Shown here: piece by piece, positions 17,165 to 25,463 of the stretch
How positions within the stretch are numbered: position 1 is the first letter of the stretch
How the letters are laid out: each line of letters begins with the position of its first letter
Assembly (NCBI GenBank): GCA_963848415.1
Contig: CAWKDN010000001.1
Span: forward strand, 2,728,001 to 2,792,000
Reading direction: 5' to 3'
DNA from: CAVQBC01 sp963848415
Lineage (GTDB): Bacteria > Actinomycetota > Thermoleophilia > Solirubrobacterales > Solirubrobacteraceae
DNA length: 64,000 bases
Notes under the pieces: model-generated
What the model saw: the letters and a program-made list of their open reading frames with translations, nothing else
Told to the model about the DNA's origin: nothing
The model's database searches: none
Position numbers and translations under genes: made by a program

Positions 17165-18217
17165 TCACGTTCCCCGCGCACGCCAGCGCATCTGCCCCAG
17201 GTGGAAGCGCAGGCGATGGGCCGCTCCGGTCGCGACGAAGGGAAGGAACCACATCGAGCGGCCGGCGCCGATCAGCCGGCGCAAGCGGAACCCGTGCCAT
17301 TCGCGCAGCCGGCGGACCTCGGGACTGACGTCGTGCGCGAAGGCGACCAGCTCGTCGACCGGCACGGCGTCGGCGCCGTCGACCTGGCCGAGGTCGACGG
17401 CCCGGCTCGCGCGCCAGAGCGCCTGACGGGCGAGCACGCGGCCGACCATCGCGCGCAACTCGCCCATGTCGTCCAGCTCGGGGCCGGAGCGGGCGAAGAA
17501 GCGGTCGAAGGCCGCACGGCGCTCGCTGAGGTCCTCCATCGGACCCTGCTGGCTGCGCAGCATGCTGCCGGGGTGGATGCGATAGATGGCCTGCGGGACC
17601 CCGCGCACGTAGGCGACGTCGGATACCGCGGCGATCCGGAGCCACATGTTGAGGTCGCTGCAGTGGAAGCACGCCGGGTCGTAGCCTCCGACGGCCCGTT
17701 GCACGGACGTGCGCACTACGACTTCGGGCGAGGAGATGCAGTTGTGGCCCTTGCGGCAGCGGATGCGGATCCAATCCGCGCCCCGCCAGACCTGCGTTCC
17801 CCGCCAGCGCCCGCGGGGCACCGGCATGGGCTTGCCGGCGTAGGCGTAGAGCGGCCGCCCGTACACCATGCCCACCCGCGGGGCGGCGTCCATCACGGTC
17901 GTCGCCCGCAGCAGCGAGTCCTCCACGAGCAGGTCGTCGGAGGAGAGCAGCACGACGTAGTCGCCGCCGGCCCACTCGAGTCCCTCGTTGGCGGTGGCGA
18001 TCAAGCCGGCGTTTCGCTCGTGGACGCGGACCTCGACGCGGTCGTCCCGCGCGGCCACCCGCATGGCGACCTGTGCCGAGTCGTCGGTCGAGCGGTCGTC
18101 GATGATCAGCACCCGCACGTCGACTCCGCGCTGGCTCAGCACGCTCTCGACACAGCCCTCGAGCACCGAGCCGTAGTTGAAGCAGGGGACGATGACGCTG
18201 ACGGTCGGGAGCGACAC
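17165..18217 (-). CDS. Family 2 glycosyltransferase
   Basis: The 350-residue protein begins LPTVSVIVPCFNYG. It has IIDDRSTDDSA for nucleotide binding, LLSSDDLLVED for the metal site, and CSDLNMWLRIA in the acceptor region, all typical of GT-A family 2 enzymes. The C-terminal 100 residues are basic and amphipathic, suggesting membrane association. The ATG is 11 nt downstream of the GT4 gene on the same strand, indicating an operon. Donor sugar unknown. Confidence 0.85.
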   Translation of the reverse strand: MSLPTVSVIVPCFNYGSVLEGCVESVLSQRGVDVRVLIIDDRSTDDSAQVAMRVAARDDRVEVRVHERNAGLIATANEGLEWAGGDYVVLLSSDDLLVEDSLLRATTVMDAAPRVGMVYGRPLYAYAGKPMPVPRGRWRGTQVWRGADWIRIRCRKGHNCISSPEVVVRTSVQRAVGGYDPACFHCSDLNMWLRIAAVSDVAYVRGVPQAIYRIHPGSMLRSQQGPMEDLSERRAAFDRFFARSGPELDDMGELRAMVGRVLARQALWRASRAVDLGQVDGADAVPVDELVAFAHDVSPEVRRLREWHGFRLRRLIGAGRSMWFLPFVATGAAHRLRFHLGQMRWRARGT

Positions 18218-18228
18218 GGCGGTAGGAC

Positions 18229-19521
18229 CTACGCGGCGGGAGCGGACGCGAGCTGGGCCGGCGGCGCGCCGGTCTCCGGCGTCGTGACGACGCGGCTGAG
18301 GATCGCCTCGACCTGCGCGCCGGCCTGCTCCCAGGAGAAGTCGTCGACGCTCGCGGCGGCGCGCGCCGCCGTCGTCTCGCGCTCGGCGGGCGAGCGCTCG
18401 ACCAGGAAGGACAGGGCGTTGGCGAGGTCGAACGGGGTCGCCGCCGCGTAGGCCACTTCCGGGTTGTCGAGCACGATCCGGTTGTGCTCGGCGTCGTTGA
18501 CCACCGGGATGCAGCCGGCGGCGAGCATCTCATGCGGTACCAGCGACACGTTCGTGGCCGACAGCACGAGGCCGGCAATGCAGCGGTTGTAGAGCGTGTT
18601 GAGCTGCTCGGGCGGGAGCAGTCCGTGCTCCGTGGCGGCGAACGGCAGCCTGCCGCCTGGCTCGCCATACAGGTGGATCGGCACTTCAGGGTGGCGGGCT
18701 GCGAAGAGGTCGAGCGCGACGACGGCGAGCTCGTGGGCGCGGCGGGGCGTGGAGGGGCGGCAGTAATAGGCCACTCCCGTGCGCCGCTCCGGCGCCCCGG
18801 CGGTGTTGTCGAGCGCGTAGCGATCGAGGTCGCAGGCGAAGTCGAAGTGGTCGGCGTCCATGCCGTAGTCGCGCCGGACGAGCTCAGACAGCCAGCGCCC
18901 CCCGGTGATGCCGTGGAAACCGAAGCGGTAGGTCGCCTCGGCCAGGAGCGCCGTGCTGCCGGCAGGGTGGAAGGAGGGCTCGAAGTCCATCACGAGGTAG
19001 AAGCGCTTGCCGCGCGCCGGTGAGGCCAGCACGGGATAAGCGGTCTCCCACGCGGTGGCGATGATCGCGTGGGCGTCCTCGATGCCGTCGGCCGCGCTGC
19101 GGATGTCGGCGTCGACCCATGGCCACCAGCTGCGCACGGTCTCGCGATGCTGCTCGATCGACCAGCCGTGACGGTCGTGGATGTAGACGATGCAGCGGTG
19201 TCCGGCGCGTTCGAGTGCCGAGACCATGCGGAACATCGTCGTCGCGCCGCCGCCTCCGGCACCGGGCGTCGCGCAGACCCACGCAACGGTGAGGGGCTCG
19301 CCGGGGCGGGCCGGCAACACCGGCGGCAGCGTCCAGTCGTCTGCGGCGATCTCGCCCGCCCGTACGAGGTCCGCGCGTGCCACCGGCAGTGTCCCGTAGC
19401 CAGCGGGCGCGACCCGCTGGGTCGCCTGGTTGAGCAGGCGCGTGGCCACGCCGGCCGCCCCCTCGCTGCGCAGCAGGCGCCCGGTCTGACGGACGCGGTC
19501 GATCGCGTTCGGTCGGCTCAT
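18229..19521 (-). CDS. GT4-type glycosyltransferase related to WsaF rhamnosyltransferases
   Basis: The 430-residue protein has an N-terminal GT-B half with VAWVCATPGAGGGG and YIHDRHGWSIEQ. The C-terminal half carries VAYYCRPSTPRRAHELAV, IHLYGEP and the donor-binding SLVPHEMLAAGCIPVVND. This arrangement resembles the WsaF family, which adds rhamnose in S-layer and rhamnan glycans; that substrate is only a suggestion. The ATG at 19521 (MSRPNAIDR) is preferred to longer in-frame starts, which would run into the c-di-AMP riboswitch on the other strand. It leads a minus-strand run with GT2 (17165) and Wzz paralogue 3. Confidence 0.75.
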   Translation of the reverse strand: MSRPNAIDRVRQTGRLLRSEGAAGVATRLLNQATQRVAPAGYGTLPVARADLVRAGEIAADDWTLPPVLPARPGEPLTVAWVCATPGAGGGGATTMFRMVSALERAGHRCIVYIHDRHGWSIEQHRETVRSWWPWVDADIRSAADGIEDAHAIIATAWETAYPVLASPARGKRFYLVMDFEPSFHPAGSTALLAEATYRFGFHGITGGRWLSELVRRDYGMDADHFDFACDLDRYALDNTAGAPERRTGVAYYCRPSTPRRAHELAVVALDLFAARHPEVPIHLYGEPGGRLPFAATEHGLLPPEQLNTLYNRCIAGLVLSATNVSLVPHEMLAAGCIPVVNDAEHNRIVLDNPEVAYAAATPFDLANALSFLVERSPAERETTAARAAASVDDFSWEQAGAQVEAILSRVVTTPETGAPPAQLASAPAA

Positions 19522-19649
19522 GGCCGGATGTGCTGATCGGTGAACATGCGAAGACGAGCGCCCATGCTTCCGAGTCAACGCTTGGCACCGCGCGAATCTT
19601 GCGCTCCGGGCGGGGCTGGGCCATCCGCAGGGATCTGTCACTCTACGCG

Positions 19650-19784
19650 CCACGCCGAGTCTGCGTAGGCCGCAGAGCGGGGGACCCATTGTGCCGGGTG
19701 TGTTCCGGTGGGGGCGAATCTCCTGGTTCGGGGGACGCGCATGCTCCTTCAGCGCGAGCCCGTCAGCTAACCCCGCAGGCGTAC
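19650..19784 (+). ncRNA. c-di-AMP riboswitch (ydaO/yuaA class)
   Basis: The conserved blocks of this class appear in order: CGCCGAGTC at the 5' side, CGGGGGACCCA, GGGGGCGAATC, and the strongly diagnostic 3' block CCCGTCAGCTAACCCCGCAGGC. Closing stem P1 can form between ACGCC (19652-19656) and GGCGT (19778-19782). It ends 44 nt before the ATG of a secreted beta-helix gene on the same strand. In Actinobacteria this class usually sits before genes for cell-wall hydrolases such as rpf and is known to respond to c-di-AMP. The exact boundaries are approximate. Confidence 0.88.
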
Positions 19785-19828
19785 GAAGGAGTTGGGTGTC
19801 CGCGTCCCCCCAAACCAGGGATCTCTTC

Positions 19829-21586
19829 ATGCTGCTCGCTTCCGTGTCCCGACGGGCTCGCTTTCGCGTCCTGCTCGGCCTGATCACCGTCGTGTTCGTG
19901 CTCGTGCTCGCGCCGCCGGGTAGGGCCGGTGCCGCGGATCTGCAGGCCAACCCGTCCAGTCTCGGGTCGGTGTTCGCTGCGGCTCAGCCGGGTGATGTGA
20001 TTCATCTCGCGGCCGGTGACTACGGCACGTTTGCCGGTGGCGCGAAGCCGGGGATGGTCACGATCGTCGCCGATCCGGGTGTGGCGGCGAGTTTGACGGC
20101 TCGGCTCAACGGCGCGTCGTTCGTGCGCTTTAGCGGGTTGACGATCGGTTCGGCGGAGGTGCGCGGTTCGCATCATGTCGAGTTCGTGGGTAACCGCTTC
20201 GTCGGTCACACGCTGATCGAGACCAATGCCAACGCGGACTTGGCGATCCGCTTGGACGCCAATACCCATCATGGGATCAACGTCTGCTCGAGCTGTCACG
20301 AGGGTCGCGTGACGGTCAAGGGCTTCAATAACACGACTGCGAACGGCGTGGTGATCTCTAACTCGTCGTTCACCGGCGGCAATTCCGATGGTGTGCAGGT
20401 CGTCGGTAAGCCGTTCGGCACGCAGATCGGGCCCGGCAACCGGTTCGTGGACATCCCCATGATCGACGACACCCACACCGACGCGATCCAGCTCTATGGC
20501 TCGCGTCACACCCGCATCACCGGCAACCTCATCTACCGCACCGAGACCGGCATCATGGCCCCCGACGGCGCCGACCACGAGACGATCGACAACAACGTCA
20601 TCGTCACGCTCGGCTACCCCTGGGGCATCGTCCTCGGCAGCGACCAAGGCTCCGTCATCCGCCACAACACGCTGCCCGACGGCGCCTGCTCCTGGAACAC
20701 CCGCTGCGGCATCCTGCGCGTCGACGGCGGCAACAGCGGGAGTGCGAGCAGCGGCACCGTCGTACAGGACAACGTGCTGGGCTCGCTCCTGCAGGGCGGC
20801 GGCTCGACGCTCGCCTACGGCGACCACAACCTCCTGGCCGGTGGCGGTCTCCGGGGCGGTCAGAACCGCGCCGGGGTGCCGCGGTTCGTCGGCGGCGCCA
20901 GCCCGACGACGTGGGCCGGCTACGCGCTGGCCGCCGGCTCGCCCGGAAAGGCCGCCGCCTCGGACGGCGCGGACATGGGCATCGTCGTCACCCCTCCGGC
21001 GGGGGCGGCGCCGGGCCCGGCGTCGCGGCCGAGCACTGCTGGGGGGAACGAGTCTGCCCGCGCGGCCGCCCGGCCACGCGTGTCGATCACCTCGCCGGCG
21101 CCCGGCGTGCGGTTCGGCAAGCGACTGCGGGTCACGGCCGACGCCTCGGACAACAGCGGCATCGCCAGGGTCGAGCTCTGGATCAACCGCCGCAAGCGCG
21201 CCGTCGACCGTACGGCGCCCTACGCGTTCGACGTCCGCTCAGGCCGGCGGCTGAAGGCCGGTCGGCACACGATCGCCGTGCGCGCCTTCGCGAACGACCG
21301 CCAGGCGGGCTCGATGGGCATGACCGCGCAGCGCCAGCGTCGGGGCGGCGGACGCCGGGCCCGCGGCAGCCGTATGCGGGCGTGGCGCGTGGCCACCAGC
21401 CCGGGCGCCCGCGGCACGCTCCTCGCGGTCGACGGTCCCCGCCGGCGCCGCGTCACCGTGGCGCTCGCCCGGTGCGGTGATCGCAAGGGCCGGACCGTCC
21501 AGCGGTTCCGGGCCCGCAATCGCCGGGACGGGACCCTCAACCTCAAGCGCCGCCGCGCCGGCCTGTGCGTGGTGGGCCTGCGCTGA
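19829..21586 (+). CDS. Secreted right-handed beta-helix protein with Ig-like C-terminal domain (paralogue 2)
   Basis: The 585-residue protein has a signal peptide (RRARFR then FVLVLAPPG, cleavage near AGA-AD). The beta-helix shares with its paralogues VEFVGNRFVGH, GVVISNSSFTGGNSDGVQV and HTDAIQLYGS, plus the NVCSSC loop. A bacterial Ig-like domain (about residues 425-505) begins RVSITSPAPGVRF and has VELWINRRKRAV. The last 80 residues are very basic, possibly binding the acidic glycan or cell wall. The ATG at 19829 gives a standard signal peptide and has AGGGA 7 nt upstream. A GTG at 19796, 4 nt after the AAGGAG next to the riboswitch, is a real alternative. Expression is probably c-di-AMP controlled. 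Confidence 0.78.
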   Translation: MLLASVSRRARFRVLLGLITVVFVLVLAPPGRAGAADLQANPSSLGSVFAAAQPGDVIHLAAGDYGTFAGGAKPGMVTIVADPGVAASLTARLNGASFVRFSGLTIGSAEVRGSHHVEFVGNRFVGHTLIETNANADLAIRLDANTHHGINVCSSCHEGRVTVKGFNNTTANGVVISNSSFTGGNSDGVQVVGKPFGTQIGPGNRFVDIPMIDDTHTDAIQLYGSRHTRITGNLIYRTETGIMAPDGADHETIDNNVIVTLGYPWGIVLGSDQGSVIRHNTLPDGACSWNTRCGILRVDGGNSGSASSGTVVQDNVLGSLLQGGGSTLAYGDHNLLAGGGLRGGQNRAGVPRFVGGASPTTWAGYALAAGSPGKAAASDGADMGIVVTPPAGAAPGPASRPSTAGGNESARAAARPRVSITSPAPGVRFGKRLRVTADASDNSGIARVELWINRRKRAVDRTAPYAFDVRSGRRLKAGRHTIAVRAFANDRQAGSMGMTAQRQRRGGGRRARGSRMRAWRVATSPGARGTLLAVDGPRRRRVTVALARCGDRKGRTVQRFRARNRRDGTLNLKRRRAGLCVVGLR

Positions 21587-21592
21587 GGCTGG

Positions 21593-22420
21593 TCAGCCCG
21601 CGCCGACCCGCTCGAGCTCGGACCGGGGCGCCTCGGCGTCCCGGTCGGGCGCGCCGGCGCCGGGCGCGTCGGCCGGCGCCGCCGCCTTCCAGCCGCGCCG
21701 CGCCCGCGAGACGGCCAGCAGGGCCACGCAGGCCAGCGTGAAGGTCAGCACGAAAGAAAGCCCGGCGATCTCGGTCCGGACTCCGGGGTTGGCGAGCTCG
21801 CCGCGGGCGCGCCCGAGCTGCTGCAGGCTGACCTGCTGGCTCTTCTCGATGCCCTGCTCGGCGGCCAGGCGGTTCATGTAGTCGCGCAGCCCGTCGACGG
21901 CGGCGTTGGCCAGGCGCTCGGCCGCCGCTGCGGTGGGCGCCTGCGCGAAGACGTCCAGGATCGGGACGGTCGGATTGGACTGGATGCTCAGGCGGTACTG
22001 GTCGTTGGACTTCAGGATGTCCGTGGCGTGCTTCTCGCTCTGGCTGTCCGCGCGGGGGCGGGGGAACTCGGGCGTGAGCGGCGTGGACGCCTGGATGACG
22101 TCGCCAGGGATGCCCGCGCGACGGCCGATCGAGTCGCGGACCGGCTCGCTGGCCATGACGTTGCCCACCAGCGCGGCGCGGTTCGAGAGCGACTTGAAGT
22201 CCGAGGTGTCGATCTTCAGGTTCATGACGGTCGACCTCGGCGTGTCGACGAGCACATGCGTCGACGCCGTGGCCATCTCGACCGTGCGCGGCGTCAACCC
22301 CGGCGGCACGAGACTGACCCGGTAGAGGATCGGAACCGTCACGAGGAGAGCGAGCAGGAGGCATCCCACGACTCCGAGCCGGAGACGCCAGAGCTCTCGA
22401 AGATGCATTCCGAAGCGCAT
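21593..22420 (-). CDS. Wzz-like polysaccharide co-polymerase family membrane protein (paralogue 4)
   Basis: The 275-residue protein has a helix at about 17-38 after LRELWRLR. STHVLVDTPRST and the helix SNRAALVGNVMA follow, then VPILDVFAQAP and a second helix before SRARRGW. It is closest to the Wzz half of the fusion protein at 13720 (shared TPRTVEMATASTHV-like and DVxAQAP blocks). The ATG at 22420 is used; ATG at 22408 is also possible. It ends 7 nt from the convergent beta-helix gene 2 and starts divergently from the deacetylase-like gene. Confidence 0.65.
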   Translation of the reverse strand: MRFGMHLRELWRLRLGVVGCLLLALLVTVPILYRVSLVPPGLTPRTVEMATASTHVLVDTPRSTVMNLKIDTSDFKSLSNRAALVGNVMASEPVRDSIGRRAGIPGDVIQASTPLTPEFPRPRADSQSEKHATDILKSNDQYRLSIQSNPTVPILDVFAQAPTAAAAERLANAAVDGLRDYMNRLAAEQGIEKSQQVSLQQLGRARGELANPGVRTEIAGLSFVLTFTLACVALLAVSRARRGWKAAAPADAPGAGAPDRDAEAPRSELERVGAG

Positions 22421-22507
22421 GGTGGTCGTGCACTCAACGGCGGTAGGTCGCACGGACTTGCGGGGGCGGTGCAAAGGCGAGGCCGCTGGGCCCGTTGCTT
22501 GAGCCAG

Positions 22508-24124
22508 ATGGAGCCTGATCTGCACAGGGTCGTCGCGGTGCGGCCCGCCGCCGCGCTGGCTGCCCGGCCGCGCCTGTTCCGCGCGCTGGCGGCCGCCTTC
22601 CGCGTGCGCTTCGAGCCTTGGGCGCCGGGCGTCCCCGCCGGCGCAGTGATCACCTTCGCCGAGCCTGGCGCGCCGGCGGTCGACGCCGGCCGTGGCCGGG
22701 GAGTGCCGTCGCTGACGCTCCTCGATGGGCAGCCGGCGGACGCCGGGACCGCGAACGTGCGCCTGCATCACGAGGCGGGTGTCGACGGGCGCCTGCGCGG
22801 CGTCGTGCTGGGGGACCATCCGGTCGGCCGGCCGCTCGCGGCCGAAGGCTCAGCCGAGCGGGTGCTCGCCACCGCCGGGCCGGGTCCGGTGTGGGTACGC
22901 GCCGAAGCCGGCGCGCGGGCCGATCGTGTGGCGGCGACGCTGCCCGAGCTCGCCTCTGGCATGGTGCTCCGCGACGCGCTGGACCCGCGTCGGGCGCTGG
23001 CGCTCGTCGCCGTCGTCGAGCTCCTGCGCTCCGTCACCGCTGACGCGATGCCGCGGCCGCCGCGCCTTCGCGCGACGATCCTCTTCGACGACCCGAACCT
23101 GCGCCGGCCGAGCTACGGCTTCATCGACTACCGGCGCCTGATCGAGCACGCCGACGCGCACGGCTACCACGCCGCGATGGCCACCATCCCGCTCGACGCA
23201 CGCCGGCCCCACCCGCGCGCGGTGGCGATGTTCAAGGCTCGGCCCGATCGTCTGTCGCTCGTCTTCCACGGCAACAACCACGTCAAGCGCGAGCTCATGG
23301 AGCCCTCAGAGCGTCACGCGCTCGCGCTCACCGCGCAGGCGCTGCGGCGGATCGAGGGGTTCGAGGCGCGCTCGGGCCTGCACGTGGACCGGGTGATGAC
23401 GCCGCCGCACGGGATGTGCTCGGCCGACGTGGCCCGCTCGCTGGGCCTGCTCGGCTTCGACGCGCTCTGTGCGATCCACCCGTTGCCGTGGACCGAGCAT
23501 CCGCCCTCCGACCGGCTGCTGGCCGGCTGGGACCCCGCGGAGTTCGCCGGTCCCTGCGCCGTGATCCCGCGCTTCACCATGGACGCGACCGCGGCCGAGA
23601 TCGCCCTGCGTGCCTACCTCGGTCATCCGCTGGTGGTCTACGGCCATCACGAGGACGTCGCGGACGGTCTGGATCCGCTGGCCGAGATCGCCGAGCGCGT
23701 CAACCGCGTGGGCGACGTCGAGTGGACCTCCCTGGGCACCATCGCCGCGGGCAACCACGCCCTTGCCATGGGAGACGACGGTGCCGCGAGGCTGCGTCCC
23801 TACACCGGACGAGCGCGCCTGACGCTGCCCGTGGCCGCGCGGACGCTGGCGATCGAGGGCCCGCGTGACGCCGCCGGTGCCTTTACCGGCTGGTCTGACG
23901 GCGACGCCGCCGTGCCGTTCGGGGTGCCGGTGCCGTGCACGGGCGGCGCGACCGTCGAGCTGAAGCTGTGCGCCGCGGGCGCTCGCGATCCGCGGTCCGT
24001 GGCGGTTCCAGCCGCCAAGCCCTGGCCCGTCCTGCGCAGGGCGGGTACCGAGGTGCGTGACCGCATCCGCCCATTCGGCCACCGACCCACCGACCGCATG
24101 CTCGCGCGGCGGTCAGGACGATGA
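22508..24124 (+). CDS. Polysaccharide-deacetylase-superfamily-like protein
   Basis: The 538-residue protein has a central (beta/alpha) barrel-like domain with metal- and catalysis-type motifs of the NodB/DUF2334-like group: ATILFDDPNLRR (Asp pair), LVFHGNNH (His), MTPPHGMCS and VVYGHHEDV. There is no signal peptide, so it probably acts in the cytoplasm or associates with the membrane through partners. The N-terminal 170 residues are not recognised. It may de-N-acetylate or otherwise hydrolyse a sugar intermediate of the glycan. The ATG at 22508 is the first start clear of the divergent gene, with a weak binding site. Its stop overlaps the start of beta-helix gene 3 (ATGA at 24121), so the two are translationally coupled. 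Confidence 0.6.
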   Translation: MEPDLHRVVAVRPAAALAARPRLFRALAAAFRVRFEPWAPGVPAGAVITFAEPGAPAVDAGRGRGVPSLTLLDGQPADAGTANVRLHHEAGVDGRLRGVVLGDHPVGRPLAAEGSAERVLATAGPGPVWVRAEAGARADRVAATLPELASGMVLRDALDPRRALALVAVVELLRSVTADAMPRPPRLRATILFDDPNLRRPSYGFIDYRRLIEHADAHGYHAAMATIPLDARRPHPRAVAMFKARPDRLSLVFHGNNHVKRELMEPSERHALALTAQALRRIEGFEARSGLHVDRVMTPPHGMCSADVARSLGLLGFDALCAIHPLPWTEHPPSDRLLAGWDPAEFAGPCAVIPRFTMDATAAEIALRAYLGHPLVVYGHHEDVADGLDPLAEIAERVNRVGDVEWTSLGTIAAGNHALAMGDDGAARLRPYTGRARLTLPVAARTLAIEGPRDAAGAFTGWSDGDAAVPFGVPVPCTGGATVELKLCAAGARDPRSVAVPAAKPWPVLRRAGTEVRDRIRPFGHRPTDRMLARRSGR

Positions 24125-25410
24125 GCCGCGGACGTCTCGCGGTGGTCGCGGTGCTGGCCGCGCTCGCGGCCGCCGCCGTGCCGGGGCCCGCCTCGGCGGC
24201 AGAGTTCGAGGCCGATCCGTCGACGCTGGCCGACGCGTACGCGAAGGCCAAGGCCGGGGACACGATCAAGCTCGGCACGGGCGACTTCGGCGTCTTCAAG
24301 GGAGGCGAGAAGCCGGGCATGGTCACGCTCGCGGGCGCGCCCGGGGGAGGGTCCCGGATCTACCCGTTGCTGACCGGGGCGGCCAACCTGCGCTTCAGCG
24401 GCCTGACCATCACCGCGGCCGACGTCGTGAACTCCCGCAGCATCGAGTTCGTGGGCAACCGCTTCACGGGCATGGCGAAGGTCAAGACCGGCTCGGGCAC
24501 CGACCGGCGGATCCTCTTCGACCGCAACACCCACGTCGACATCAACGTCTGCGACGGGTGCTCGGAGGGCCGGATCACCGTCCAGGGCGATCGCACCTCA
24601 GCACCCAACGGCGTCAAGATCTCGAACTCCCGCTTCTCGGGCGGCAACTCCGACGGCGTGCAGATCTCCGCCTACGGCACCCAGGTCGGCCCGGGCAACC
24701 GGTTCATCGACATCGACGAGGTCGACGAGACCCACACCGACGCGATCCAGCTCTACGGATCGAGCCACACCCGGGTGGTCGGCAACTACCTCTACAGCAA
24801 CGCGACCGGGATCATGGCGCCCGACGGCGCCGACCACGAGGTCATCGAGGACAACGTGATCACCACCAACGGCTACCCGTGGGGGATCGTGCTCGGCACC
24901 GACGACGGCTCGGTCGTGCGCAACAACACCCTGCCCGACGGCGCCTGCAACTGGGACCTGCGGTGCGGCACCCTGCGCATCGACGGCGGCAACCAGAAGC
25001 AGGCGAGCCGCGGGACGGTCGTCGAGGCCAACGTGCTCGGCCGGCTCGCCGTCGACGGCGCCTCCAAGCTCGCGTCCGACAAGCAGAACCTGATCGCCTC
25101 GGGCCCGGGCGCCGCGCCGCCAAACCTCGCCGGCAAGCCGACCTTCACCGGTGGCGCGAAGCCCGCGAGCTGGACGGGCTTCCGGCTCGCGCCGGGCTCC
25201 GCGGGCACGGCCGCTGCGGGCGGCGACGATATCGGGGCCGCCGTGCCCGTCCCACCGGCGGCCACCGTCCAGGAGGCGCCGTCGAGCGGGCCGCCGCTGT
25301 GGCTGCTCGGCCTGCTTCCCGCGCTGATCGGGGCCGCCGCGGTCGCGATCTTCGTGGTCCGGCGCCGGCGCGCAAGATCGCCCGCCCGGCGGCCGTTGAG
25401 TCACCAGTGA
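24121..25410 (+). CDS. Membrane-anchored right-handed beta-helix protein (paralogue 3)
   Basis: The 429-residue protein has a signal peptide (LAVVAVLAALAAAAVPGPASA). The beta-helix carries NLRFSGLTITA, IEFVGNRFTGM, the NVCDGC loop, GVKISNSRFSGGNSDGVQI and HTDAIQLYGS. A C-terminal membrane helix (LWLLGLLPALIGAAAVAIFVV) is followed by RRRRAR, so unlike paralogues 1 and 2 it stays on the cell surface. The start overlaps the deacetylase-like stop. The family resembles polysaccharide lyases/epimerases in fold, and catalytic residues are not evident to me. It probably acts on, or binds, the exported glycan. Confidence 0.78.
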   Translation: MSRGRLAVVAVLAALAAAAVPGPASAAEFEADPSTLADAYAKAKAGDTIKLGTGDFGVFKGGEKPGMVTLAGAPGGGSRIYPLLTGAANLRFSGLTITAADVVNSRSIEFVGNRFTGMAKVKTGSGTDRRILFDRNTHVDINVCDGCSEGRITVQGDRTSAPNGVKISNSRFSGGNSDGVQISAYGTQVGPGNRFIDIDEVDETHTDAIQLYGSSHTRVVGNYLYSNATGIMAPDGADHEVIEDNVITTNGYPWGIVLGTDDGSVVRNNTLPDGACNWDLRCGTLRIDGGNQKQASRGTVVEANVLGRLAVDGASKLASDKQNLIASGPGAAPPNLAGKPTFTGGAKPASWTGFRLAPGSAGTAAAGGDDIGAAVPVPPAATVQEAPSSGPPLWLLGLLPALIGAAAVAIFVVRRRRARSPARRPLSHQ

Positions 25411-25463
25411 CCGATCCGAACGGGAGAACCCGAGATGAACCTGCAGACCGACAAGGAGACGTC

